A DNA stretch of 43,768 nucleotides from the NCBI GenBank assembly GCA_026387795.1, contig JAPLLA010000053.1:1-43768 (forward strand), read 5' to 3'. This document shows, piece by piece, positions 32,004 through 39,633 of the stretch. The stretch's first letter is position 1. Each line of letters starts with the position of its first letter. A model generated the notes under the pieces. It ran no database searches, had not been told where the DNA came from, and worked only from the letters and a program-made list of their open reading frames with translations. This DNA is from Candidatus Saganbacteria bacterium (GTDB lineage: Bacteria; Margulisbacteria; WOR-1; JAPLLA01). The position numbers and the translations under genes were made by a program.

Positions 32004-33032
32004 ATGAAAAGAATGACCTATAAAGAAGCGGGTGTGGATATTGAAGCGGGTTACGAGGTTTTAAAACGCGTCAAAAAGCTTGGCCGCGGTTTTAAAAAAG
32101 ACCGTTTTATCGGCGGGATTGGCGGTTTTGGCGGAGCATATTCCCTAAAAGGATTCAATTATAAAGAGCCGGTTTTGGTTTCCGGGATGGATGGGGTAGG
32201 GACCAAAATTAAATTGGCTTTTATGATGAATAAACACGATACCATTGGGATTGATTTGGTAGCCATGAATGTGGATGATGTGGTGGTGTGCGGAGCAAAA
32301 CCTCTTTTCTTTTTAGACTATATTGCCTGCCACAAAGTAGAACCGGATGTGATCGAAGATATCCTAAAAGGGATTGTAGCAGGTTGTAAACAAGCCGGGT
32401 GTTTACTGGTAGGAGGGGAAACCGCAGAGATGAGTGACCTCTATTCGGAAGGGGAATATGATTTGGCTGGGGTGGCGGTAGGCATTGCAGACCGGAAAAA
32501 GCTTTTAGATAGAAAAAACATAAAAGTTGGGGATCAATTGATTGGACTTGCTTCTTCAGGCCTGCATAGCAATGGATACACATTGGCGCGTAAAGTGTTA
32601 CTTGATGTAGCGGGGCTGGAACTTGGAGATAAAGTAGACGGGTTAAAGCGTACGCTTGGGGAAGAGCTTTTGGAGCCAACGCGTATTTATGCTGGTATTA
32701 TTGTAAAATTCTTGGAAAAATTTCATCCGCGGGTGATTAGCCATATTACAGGAGGAGGATTTCCTGAAAACATTGGAAGGTTACTTCCGCAAGGCTTTGG
32801 AGTGGTGGTTCAAAAAGGTACTTGGCCCATTCCTCCTATTTTTGGTTTTTTCTAGAAACTTGGTAATGTGGAAGAAAAAGAGATGTATAAGGTATTTAAC
32901 ATGGGGATTGGGATGGTCTTGGTAGTACCCAAAAAAGAAGTATCTGCCATGCTTAAATTTCTTAAGCAAAACAAGGAAAAGGCGTTTGTAATCGGAGAAA
33001 TAGTTAAGGGAAATGGAGTGAAAATAGTTTAA
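32004..33032 (+). CDS. purM: Phosphoribosylformylglycinamidine cyclo-ligase, interrupted by in-frame TAG
   Basis: Fifth step of purine synthesis (FGAM to AIR). The N-terminal 283 codons are clearly PurM: FGGAYSLKG, VSGMDGVGTKIKLA, GIDLVAMNVDDVVVCGAKPLFFLDYIA, GGETAEMSDLYSEGEYDLAG and SHITGGGFPENIGRLLP. At 32853-32855 an in-frame TAG occurs where the family usually has Gln (IFxxLQxxGNV). The same frame continues with KLGNVEEKEMYKVFNMGIGM to TAA at 33032, completing a normal 342-residue PurM. A single CAG to TAG change explains it: nonsense mutation, sequence error or readthrough. TAG is used as an ordinary stop elsewhere (HIT gene, aldolase), so general recoding is unlikely. Confidence 0.88.
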
Positions 33033-33043
33033 TGTTACAGCTC

Positions 33044-33131
33044 ACTGGAAACCTGCGACTAAATGTCGCGGTTTCCAGTAAGTTTTAAGCGAGCTATTTG
33101 GAAACCGAGGCATTCAGCCTCAGGTTTCCAA
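33044..33131. repeat. Inverted pair of GGAAACC bulged hairpins (REPIN-like), copy 1
   Basis: Hairpin a (33044-33079): ACTGGAAACC pairs with GGTTTCCAGT, inner stem GCGAC/GTCGC, single T bulge on the 5' side. Hairpin b (33098-33131): TTGGAAACC pairs with GGTTTCCAA, inner stem GAGGC/GCCTC, single A bulge on the 3' side. The bulges show that the two units lie in opposite orientations, 18 nt apart, between purM and purN. Confidence 0.88.
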
Positions 33132-33152
33132 CCTTTAGGAAGGATAATCTTG

Positions 33153-33758
33153 GTGTTAAAAATAGGCGTCTTAATATCCGGCCGAGGCTCTAACCTGCAA
33201 GCCATCATCGATGCTTGTGAAAAGGGAGAGGTCCCGGCACAAGTGGCTGTGGTGATTTCTAATAAGGCTGATGCATATGGTTTAGAACGCGCTAAAAAAC
33301 ACGGGATCCCAGCTGTGGTTTTAGAACCAAAGGATTTTAAAGATAAAGATGCTTATGAAAAGGAAATTATAGGAGTTTTTGATAAGGCTGGGGTTGGATT
33401 AGTCTGCTTAGCAGGGTACATGCGGATTGTGGGACAAGAGCTGCTAAAAAAGTATCAAGGTAAAATGATCAATATCCATCCAGCGCTTCTCCCTTCGTTT
33501 CCAGGACTGCATGGACAGAAGCAAGCGTTAGATTATGGAGTTAAAGTCTCAGGTGTTACAGTCCATTTTGTGGATGAGGGTTGTGATACTGGTCCTGTGA
33601 TTCTTCAGACCGCGGTTCCTGTTCTAGAAAATGATACGGAAGGTTCTCTTTCGGATCGTATTTTAGAACAAGAGCATAAGCTTTACCCAATGGCAGTGAA
33701 ACTCATTGCCGAAGGGAAGCTTAGGATCAAGGGAAGAAAAGTACAAATTCTTAAGTAA
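33153..33758 (+). CDS. purN: Phosphoribosylglycinamide formyltransferase
   Basis: Third step of purine synthesis: 10-formyl-THF-dependent formylation of GAR. The GTG start at 33153 (VLKIGVLISGRGSNLQAI) has AGGAAGG 8 nt upstream and gives about 201 aa, the family length; an in-frame ATG at 33063 would run through the palindromic repeat and is rejected. Diagnostic segments: GRGSNLQAIIDACEKG, VCLAGYMRIVG, the catalytic Asn-His-Asp set in NIHPALLPSFPGLHGQ and VHFVDEGCDTGPVI. The GGAAACC hairpins lie just before and after the purN-purH pair. Confidence 0.95.
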   Translation: MLKIGVLISGRGSNLQAIIDACEKGEVPAQVAVVISNKADAYGLERAKKHGIPAVVLEPKDFKDKDAYEKEIIGVFDKAGVGLVCLAGYMRIVGQELLKKYQGKMINIHPALLPSFPGLHGQKQALDYGVKVSGVTVHFVDEGCDTGPVILQTAVPVLENDTEGSLSDRILEQEHKLYPMAVKLIAEGKLRIKGRKVQILK

Positions 33759-33770
33759 GGGGTGATCTGT

Positions 33771-35393
33771 ATGGTAAAAAAAGCAAAGAAATCAAAAAAA
33801 GTTGCGGAAAAAGCTCCGGCAGTAAAGAAAGCGGCAAAACTGCTCAAGAGCCTGGTTTTGATGAGCGTTTCGGATAAGAGTGGTTTGGTGAAGTTAGCAA
33901 AGAGCCTTAAAAAACTTGGTATGGATATTGTTTCTACCGGAGGGACTGCAGAAGAATTAAAAAAAGGAAAGATCAATGTGATTGGTGTCTCCAGTTTGAC
34001 TAAATACCCGCAAATGTTGGGTGGCAGGGTAAAAAGCTTGCATCCCATCATACATGCCGGGATATTGGCAGATAGGGATAAAGAAGATCATGTGGCTGAT
34101 CTTAATCGGTTTAAGGTGCGGCCGATTGATATTGTAGTCTGCAATTTATATCCGTTTGAAAAAGTGATCAGTAAGCCCGAATTTACCCACGAAGAAGCAA
34201 TTGAACATATTGATGTCGGAGGACCGACCATGCTGCGTGCCGCTGCAAAAAACTATAAGCATGTAGCCATTGTTGTGGATCCCAATGATTACGATTTAAT
34301 TGTAGACGAGTTAAAAAGACAGGGTACGATTTCTTTGGACACTAAGCTCCGTTTAGCGCTTAAAGCTTTTCGCCATACCAAAGAATACGATGCTTTAATT
34401 TCCCGTTACCTGACTTCCAAGGTAGAAGTGGGAGAAGCTTTTCCTTCTGAGATGGATATTGCCATGCGCAAGGTCCAGTCCCTGCGCTACGGGGAAAACC
34501 CGCACCAAAGAGCTGCGTTTTATAAAGAAAAAGGGGTCAAAGGAGAAATCGGGATTACAGAAGCAAAACAGCTCCACGGCAAAGAACTCTCTTTTAATAA
34601 TATTGCGGACCTGGATGCGGCTTGGAATATCGTCAATTATTTTGCCGATCCGACTGTGGCGATCATTAAGCATATGAATCCTTGTGGTGTAGGCACTGCA
34701 AAAAACATCTCTGAAGCATATAAAAAAGCTTACGAAGGCGATCCTGTTTCTGCCTATGGAGGGATTATTGCTTCTAACCGGGAAGTGGATGCAAAAATGG
34801 CGGGAGAAATCAGTTCCCTTTTTGTGGAAGCGATTATTGCTCCTGGTTTTGATGCCAAGGCACTCCAAATTCTCAAAAAGAAACAGAACCTAAGACTACT
34901 GGAGATGCCCAAAGAAGCGCTCCGCAGGCCGTGTAAAGGTTTTGATATTAAAAGAGTAGGCGGAGGGTTTTTAATTCAGGATCCGGATATCCAACAGCTT
35001 GGGATCAGTGATATTAAGATTGTATCCAACAACCAGCCCACACTGGGTGAAATGGAAGACCTCTTCTTTGCTTGGGGAGGAGTAAAACACGTTAAATCCA
35101 ACGCGATTGTAGTGGCAAAATCCGGTAAATTGCTTGGGGTGGGAGCAGGGCAAATGAGCAGGATCGATTCTACCAAAATTGCGCTGGAAAAAGCAGGGAA
35201 AGAGACTAAAGATGCAGTACTTGCTTCTGACGCATTTTTCCCGTTCAGGGACGTGGTAGATTTAGCGGCAAAATCCGGGATTAGTGCCATTATCCAGCCT
35301 GGGGGTTCTATCCACGACCAGGAATCGATTGACGCTGCAAACGAACACGGGATTGCACTTCTCTTTACCGGCAGGAGACATTTTAAGCATTAA
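33771..35393 (+). CDS. purH: Bifunctional AICAR formyltransferase/IMP cyclohydrolase
   Basis: Last two steps of IMP synthesis. ATG 33771 with AAGGGGTG 6 nt upstream gives 540 aa. Residues about 28-170 are the IMP cyclohydrolase (MGS-like) domain (LMSVSDKSGLVKLAKSLK, STGGTAEELKKG, GGRVKSLHPIIHAGIL), the rest the transformylase (RYGENPHQRAAFY, KHMNPCGVGTA, SDAFFPFRDVVDLAA, IIQPGGSIHDQESIDAANEHG, and LFTGRRHFKH at the end). An unusual basic Lys/Ala-rich tail of about 23 residues (MVKKAKKSKKVAEKAPAVKK) precedes the normal start of the fold. The stop overlaps the next ATG as TAATG. Confidence 0.95.
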   Translation: MVKKAKKSKKVAEKAPAVKKAAKLLKSLVLMSVSDKSGLVKLAKSLKKLGMDIVSTGGTAEELKKGKINVIGVSSLTKYPQMLGGRVKSLHPIIHAGILADRDKEDHVADLNRFKVRPIDIVVCNLYPFEKVISKPEFTHEEAIEHIDVGGPTMLRAAAKNYKHVAIVVDPNDYDLIVDELKRQGTISLDTKLRLALKAFRHTKEYDALISRYLTSKVEVGEAFPSEMDIAMRKVQSLRYGENPHQRAAFYKEKGVKGEIGITEAKQLHGKELSFNNIADLDAAWNIVNYFADPTVAIIKHMNPCGVGTAKNISEAYKKAYEGDPVSAYGGIIASNREVDAKMAGEISSLFVEAIIAPGFDAKALQILKKKQNLRLLEMPKEALRRPCKGFDIKRVGGGFLIQDPDIQQLGISDIKIVSNNQPTLGEMEDLFFAWGGVKHVKSNAIVVAKSGKLLGVGAGQMSRIDSTKIALEKAGKETKDAVLASDAFFPFRDVVDLAAKSGISAIIQPGGSIHDQESIDAANEHGIALLFTGRRHFKH

Positions 35394-36721
35394 TGAAAAA
35401 ACCTTGTTTTTGGAAACCTGAGGCTGAATGCCTCGGTTTCCAAAATAGTTACTTAGAGATGAATGAGGAAACCGCCCCGGTTCACCGGGGCAGGTTTCCG
35501 AAATATTCTTTTGTTTTCTCTGTATTATTTATTATGCTGGGATTGTTATTGGCTGTTTCTGCTTCTGCAGAAATAGTTACTACTACTTTAGTTCAAAACA
35601 ATGCTTCTTCTTCCATGAAAACCAACTTTACCAATGGACTGAGTATTGGTTATGTCAAAGATGGCACCCAGGAAGTAGGGATTGTTTCTTGGCAGCCGGA
35701 TCTTAAGTACGGTCCATTTGGAATGGGGATTAATTTTAATGTTCCGCTTGGAGACAAGCGGCCAACCGGTTTTCAGGAATTTGTTTTCCGGTATGTGGAA
35801 TATGACGATGCTATGCGTGGACTGCGTTACGGAGTATTAACCGATATTACGCTTGGTTCAGGGCTTTTGATGGACAAATATTCTACTTTGGGCAATGCTT
35901 CTACTCTTTTAAACGGTACCCAGCTTGGTTTGAGAGGATATTATACTTTTGAAGATGTTATGAACCTGGAGTCTTTAAAGCTTTTTGGTATGCGTACTTA
36001 TTCCAATTTGTATGCGGTAAGGCTGGAAGAAAAGGTTTATCCATGGCTGATCCTTGGCCAAAGTTCTGTTTGGGATACGGATGGGACCACCATTAAAAAA
36101 CCGGATGGTACTTACCAGTCTTTTGCTCCTGAAAGCGGATATGGCTTGGATCTTACGATTCCTCTGATTTGGGATGCGGATTATTATTTGGAAGGAGCAA
36201 AGCTTGCCAACCATGGAGCAGGTGCTTCTACAGGGATCAAATGGATTAAAGATTATTTTGTGGCGGATTTTTCTTTTAATGTGGGACTCCGTTATATGGA
36301 ACGCAACTTTATCCCCGGATATTTTAACGAAGGATATGAAAACGACCCGATTGATATGGTGTCAGTTGAAGCACGCGGCGGTGGACCGCGTTCGGGTTAT
36401 TTTTTAGGATTAAATGGCCGTGCACTTGGGATGTTGGGTGTGGGAGTTGGCTTGGAAGGGTACAACAATGAACCCGGGGTATTGAATGCGGATGTGTGGG
36501 CAAATTTCCCTTTCGATATTTTTCTGGCAGGGTCTTACAAACAGCCTACGTTCAATGATTTTCGTTCTTTGAGTTTTGAACAAGGGGCCATTGCCGAAGG
36601 AAAGATCGGCTACAAAATCAACCCCAAAACCACCTTTATTACGCATTACAAAAGGGCATATAATAGGTTTTCGGGAACGGTCGAAGATTCTCAGTATTAC
36701 GAGTTTCAAATTGCACTCTAA
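35393..36721 (+). CDS. Predicted outer-membrane beta-barrel protein of unknown function
   Basis: A 442-aa exported protein: signal helix FVFSVLFIMLGLLLAVSASA ending in an AxA cleavage site, then a glycine/aromatic-rich beta protein with alternating strands (LRYGVLTDITLGSGLLMD, VADFSFNVGLRYMER, FLGLNGRALGMLGVGVGLEGY) and a final strand SQYYEFQIAL typical of barrel C termini. Family not recognised. The start is uncertain: ATG 35393 overlaps the purH stop, but the codons up to the signal peptide run through two palindromic hairpins (35410-35499); ATG 35459 would give a shorter N terminus. Its end overlaps the lipid kinase start (TAATG). Confidence 0.78.
   Translation: MKKPCFWKPEAECLGFQNSYLEMNEETAPVHRGRFPKYSFVFSVLFIMLGLLLAVSASAEIVTTTLVQNNASSSMKTNFTNGLSIGYVKDGTQEVGIVSWQPDLKYGPFGMGINFNVPLGDKRPTGFQEFVFRYVEYDDAMRGLRYGVLTDITLGSGLLMDKYSTLGNASTLLNGTQLGLRGYYTFEDVMNLESLKLFGMRTYSNLYAVRLEEKVYPWLILGQSSVWDTDGTTIKKPDGTYQSFAPESGYGLDLTIPLIWDADYYLEGAKLANHGAGASTGIKWIKDYFVADFSFNVGLRYMERNFIPGYFNEGYENDPIDMVSVEARGGGPRSGYFLGLNGRALGMLGVGVGLEGYNNEPGVLNADVWANFPFDIFLAGSYKQPTFNDFRSLSFEQGAIAEGKIGYKINPKTTFITHYKRAYNRFSGTVEDSQYYEFQIAL
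35410..35499. repeat. Inverted pair of GGAAACC bulged hairpins (REPIN-like), copy 2
   Basis: Hairpin c (35410-35443) is the exact reverse complement of hairpin b at 33098-33131 over all 34 nt. Hairpin d (35467-35499) has the same outer arms with inner stem GCCCCGG/CCGGGGC, loop TTCA and the single A bulge in the same place as b. They are 23 nt apart in opposite orientation and lie in the 5' coding or leader region of the barrel gene. Confidence 0.88.
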
Positions 36722-37647
36722 TGAAGCCTAAACCTTATTTTATTGTTAATCCGCATTCTGCGGGAGGAAAAACTGCCAAGCGCTGGCCGGGGATTAAGGC
36801 ATGTTTTGAATCTGCGATAGGGTCGATTGATTTTGATTTTACCAAAGGGAACATCCACGCTTCTTATCTTACCGGCAAAGCACTCTATGATGGATATAAA
36901 AAGATTATTGCAGTAGGTGGAGATGGAACGCTTAACGAAGTTTTGAACGGGTTTTACGATGCGGACAAAAAAATAGTAGAAGATGCAGTGTTGGGATATT
37001 ATCCCAGCGGCACTGGCCAGGATTTTTCCCAGACTGTAGGCATTGATCATGATTCCATAGAAAAACATGTGGAGCGGTTGCTGGGAGATCGGCATTGGCA
37101 GATAGATGTTGGGCAAGTCACTTTTTGCAAAGCAGACGGTACAGTTACTACGCGCAAGTTTATAAATGAATCAAGCCTTGGTTTTGCGGCTGCCGTAGCA
37201 AAAAGGACCAGTCATCCTTCCAAGCTTTTGGGTGCCAAGCCGACTTATATTTTAGGCATTCTTAGATCTCTCTTTTTTATTCAGCACCATCACTTAAACA
37301 TAGAAGTAGATGGAAGGAATTTTCACCAGGGCCGCTCTTTAATTGTTACAATGTCTAACGGTCGTTTTTTTGGCGGGAGCCTCATGATTGCGCCTCACGC
37401 AGAGATTGACGACGGGCTTTTAGAAGTAATAGCAGTAGGAGACATGGGCCGTATCGAGGTCTTGGCAAATATCCGAGGGATTTATTCGGGCAAGCATCTT
37501 ATGAACCCCAAAGTTAAGTATACTCGCGGAAAAGAGATCCGGATTAATTCAGATGAAGAAGTTTGGATTGAGATGGATGGAGAGATTGTGGGAATGGTCG
37601 AGGCTATTTTTAGGGTTTTACCGAAAGAGATAGGGTTTATATTGTAA
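36721..37647 (+). CDS. Diacylglycerol kinase-family lipid kinase (YegS/BmrU-like)
   Basis: A 308-aa cytoplasmic lipid kinase of the DAGK catalytic-domain family. The nucleotide-binding region has FIVNPHSAGGKTAK at residues 7-20 and the signature IAVGGDGTLNEVLNGF, then GYYPSGTGQDFSQTVGI and ISNESSLGF-type segment FINESSLGFAAAVAK. The beta-sandwich C-terminal half includes SNGRFFGGSLMIAPHAEIDDGLLEV and VWIEMDGEIVG. The true lipid (diacylglycerol, undecaprenol, sphingosine-like) cannot be read from sequence. Start ATG overlaps the barrel gene stop; the gene ends facing tsaC across a long inverted repeat. Confidence 0.92.
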   Translation: MKPKPYFIVNPHSAGGKTAKRWPGIKACFESAIGSIDFDFTKGNIHASYLTGKALYDGYKKIIAVGGDGTLNEVLNGFYDADKKIVEDAVLGYYPSGTGQDFSQTVGIDHDSIEKHVERLLGDRHWQIDVGQVTFCKADGTVTTRKFINESSLGFAAAVAKRTSHPSKLLGAKPTYILGILRSLFFIQHHHLNIEVDGRNFHQGRSLIVTMSNGRFFGGSLMIAPHAEIDDGLLEVIAVGDMGRIEVLANIRGIYSGKHLMNPKVKYTRGKEIRINSDEEVWIEMDGEIVGMVEAIFRVLPKEIGFIL

Positions 37648-37649
37648 GA

Positions 37650-37773
37650 GTTGTGTGTTGTGAGTAGTGTGTTGTGGGTCGAGTTTTGAGTTGTGAGGGT
37701 GAGGAGAAAATTATATCCCCATAACCCATCCCCACAACCCGCCCCACAACCCAAAACCCACAACTCACAACAT
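37650..37773. repeat. Long GT/AC-rich inverted repeat between convergent genes
   Basis: The left half (37650-37706) consists of TTGTGAGT, GTGTTGTGGG and TTGAGTTGTGAGGG units; the right half (37719-37771) of CCCATAACCC, CCCCACAACCC and CACAACTCACAAC, so the halves pair into a long imperfect hairpin. It fills the gap between the lipid kinase and tsaC and could act as a bidirectional terminator. Confidence 0.75.
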
Positions 37774-37776
37774 TTT

Positions 37777-38328
37777 TTATATCACTAGGCTTCCCTGTCT
37801 CAATATCTTATAAGGCTCTTCAGTAACATCTACTACAGTTGATGCAATTCCAATTGTTGCCTTGCCTCCATCCAGTATCAAATCTATATCTGGAAAAATC
37901 CTTGCAACCTCGTCAGCAGTCAAAGCATCTGGTTGTCCGGAGAGATTTGCGGAAGTAGCAGCAATTGGTCCGGTTTCTTTTAGGAGTTTTTGTAGTAGTG
38001 GATAGTTGGGCATGCGTATGCCGACTTTGCCGGTCCCGTCTTTTTTGTAAAAGATCAAAGTCAAAGGTCCGGGCCAGTATTTAATGAGTTCACATTTCTG
38101 GGGCTCGATTAGATTTTTTAATTGCTCAAAGTCTGCGATAAGAATTTGCAGAGGCTTATTAAATTCTCGTCCTTTTAATTGATAGATTTTTTTTATCGCT
38201 TCCGCATTTTTAAAGTCAATCCCAATGCCGTAAACGGTTTCTGTAGGGAAAGCAATGATGCTTCCTTGTGAAAGAGCCTTTTTGGCTGTTTCAATGCTTT
38301 TTTCTTGAAAAACCAGTTTCTTTGGCAT
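37777..38328 (-). CDS. tsaC: Threonylcarbamoyl-AMP synthase (TsaC/Sua5/YrdC)
   Basis: Makes threonylcarbamoyl-AMP from Thr, bicarbonate and ATP for t6A37 modification of ANN-decoding tRNAs. 183 aa, the single-domain length. YrdC-fold motifs: ALSQGSIIAFPTETVYGIGIDF, IYQLKGREFNKPLQILI (KxR..KPL), YWPGPLTLIF, VGIRMPNYP and GPIAATSANLSGQPDA, ending VDVTEEPYKILRQGSL. ATG 38328 is preferred over an upstream in-frame start because the fold begins here and TATATT lies 6 nt before it, implying a leaderless mRNA. Divergent from tal. Confidence 0.94.
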   Translation of the reverse strand: MPKKLVFQEKSIETAKKALSQGSIIAFPTETVYGIGIDFKNAEAIKKIYQLKGREFNKPLQILIADFEQLKNLIEPQKCELIKYWPGPLTLIFYKKDGTGKVGIRMPNYPLLQKLLKETGPIAATSANLSGQPDALTADEVARIFPDIDLILDGGKATIGIASTVVDVTEEPYKILRQGSLVI

Positions 38329-38340
38329 GTAGATAATATA
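38329..38340 (-). promoter_or_regulatory. -10 box giving a probable leaderless tsaC mRNA
   Basis: TATATT on the minus strand at 38340-38335 followed by 6 nt and the ATG. It has the same geometry as the zinc-ribbon gene at 17156. No Shine-Dalgarno sequence and no clear -35 are visible. Confidence 0.5.
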
Positions 38341-38364
38341 CAGCAAAAAAAAATCACAAAAAAG

Positions 38365-38392
38365 TGAAATTTTTGAAAATAAGAGGCGATAA
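38365..38392 (+). promoter_or_regulatory. Sigma-28-like promoter element, copy 4
   Basis: TGAAATTT (38365-38372), 12-nt spacer, GGCGATAA (38385-38392), 30 nt before the tal ATG. Nearly identical to the copy before fba: TGAAATTTTTGAAAA is shared in full. Confidence 0.65.
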
Positions 38393-38422
38393 AGAGTCGA
38401 GAAGATCAAGGAGGGAAAAATC

Positions 38423-39541
38423 ATGACTATGGCAAGATTGACGGGGATTACAGGTCCGGATTTTAGGGCTCAATTAAAAAAGGGAGGAAAACCCGACCCA
38501 GCGCATGCTGCTGACAGGTTATTTATGTTCGGTCCAGGGACAGTCCATACTTGTGCAGATACATCAGTAGCAGCTGAGGTAAGAAGAATTCAGGAACAAT
38601 TAAAAATGCTGGATCCTAATGCAAAGTTAGGTAAAGGGACCACAAATCCTACTTTGTTGAAACAATATATTGAAAAAAGAGGGCCGCAAGCCATATTGCA
38701 GGATTTGTTCTGTTTTGAAAATAGGCTTGATCCAAGTGCTCCAATTGATATAGCAGCTTTTGCTGTTTTTAAAAGAGATGCTGCCCAAGGTTCAGCCCAG
38801 GCTTATCTTCATAGAGTTAAAACTATGGTTTATTCCCAGTTATTAAATGCTCTGGAAGGAGCTCCATTATCAGCTGAAGTGGATTATGTCCCCGGAACAA
38901 CTACTGCTGATGATATTGTGAGCCAAGCAGTTGATATTGCTAGAATTGCCCCTGAACACATAGTTGTAAAAGTGCCGGTAGCAGGTCCTGCGGAAGTTGA
39001 AGTGATCCGGGTACTGGAAAATGACTATGGAATTCGGGTTAACGCAACTTTAGTTTTTACCCAACAGCAAGCCCTTGATGTTGCTCATGCAGACGCAACT
39101 TTTATCAGCCCTTTTGCAGGCAGGGTAGATGACCATATGGCAGGACTTGCAAAAACTAGAGGCGGGCAAGAAGCTGTTACCACTAGAGTTTTAAGTACAG
39201 GGATGGATTTTGTCCAATCAGTTGTTGCTCAGCTTGGTTATCAAGGACTAAGCTCAATGGTTATACCAGCCAGTGTTCGGGGAGTGTGGAAGCAAACTGG
39301 TGCGCCTACCGATCACTTGGAGCGGATTTACGCAATGTCGTTAAGTGCTTCTGCTCCGCTGGTCCCGACTATTCCAACTAGCGTAATTTTGGATCCCAAA
39401 AGTGCAGAAATGCTCTGGTTGTTCCATCAATCAACTCAAAACAGGGGATATTCTCATCCTTTACTTGCGTCAGGACTCGCCGGGTTTGATAAAGATGGGA
39501 CTGCATGGCAGGAAGTAGCGTTAAAAGGGTTAGAAGGATAG
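38423..39541 (+). CDS. tal: Transaldolase
   Basis: Transfers a dihydroxyacetone unit between sugar phosphates in the pentose phosphate pathway. 372 aa with transaldolase landmarks: GKGTTNPTLLKQYIEKRG (about 70-87), LSAEVDYV, the Schiff-base lysine at about residue 183 (EHIVVKVPVAG), and GIRVNATLVFTQQQAL then ATFISPFAGRVDDH. It is divergent from E. coli TalB, with an extended C terminus (LLASGLAGFDKDGTAWQEV). AAGGAGGG lies 7 nt before ATG 38423. It stands behind a strong copy of the shared promoter element and is followed by a terminator before pgk. Confidence 0.87.
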   Translation: MTMARLTGITGPDFRAQLKKGGKPDPAHAADRLFMFGPGTVHTCADTSVAAEVRRIQEQLKMLDPNAKLGKGTTNPTLLKQYIEKRGPQAILQDLFCFENRLDPSAPIDIAAFAVFKRDAAQGSAQAYLHRVKTMVYSQLLNALEGAPLSAEVDYVPGTTTADDIVSQAVDIARIAPEHIVVKVPVAGPAEVEVIRVLENDYGIRVNATLVFTQQQALDVAHADATFISPFAGRVDDHMAGLAKTRGGQEAVTTRVLSTGMDFVQSVVAQLGYQGLSSMVIPASVRGVWKQTGAPTDHLERIYAMSLSASAPLVPTIPTSVILDPKSAEMLWLFHQSTQNRGYSHPLLASGLAGFDKDGTAWQEVALKGLEG

Positions 39542-39567
39542 TTTGGATTCTTGATCGATAAGTAAAC

Positions 39568-39608
39568 AAAAGCCAGAGAGCTCCAAAGAGTTCTTTGGCT
39601 TTTTTGTT
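39568..39608 (+). terminator. Rho-independent terminator after tal
   Basis: Stem of 16 pairs including two G-U pairs: AAAAGCCAGAGAGCTC (39568-39583), loop CAAA, GAGTTCTTTGGCTTTT, then a T run. Only 25 nt separate it from the pgk ATG, so pgk must be expressed by readthrough or the hairpin acts as an attenuator. Confidence 0.85.
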
Positions 39609-39633
39609 TTATTTAAGAGAGGAGTTGAGAAAA

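Noticed and set aside
32004-33032. Genome-wide recoding of TAG as a sense codon
   Set aside because: Several genes here (HIT, trpD, HATPase, aldolase) end sensibly at TAG, so one internal TAG in purM is not enough.
37650-37773. CRISPR array
   Set aside because: The units are irregular, form two complementary halves rather than direct repeats with unique spacers, and no cas genes are present.
39542-39561. ATCGATAA before pgk as a seventh copy of the shared promoter element
   Set aside because: The -10-like half matches, but nothing like TGAAATTT lies 12 nt upstream (the bases are AAGGATAG), and a terminator follows immediately.
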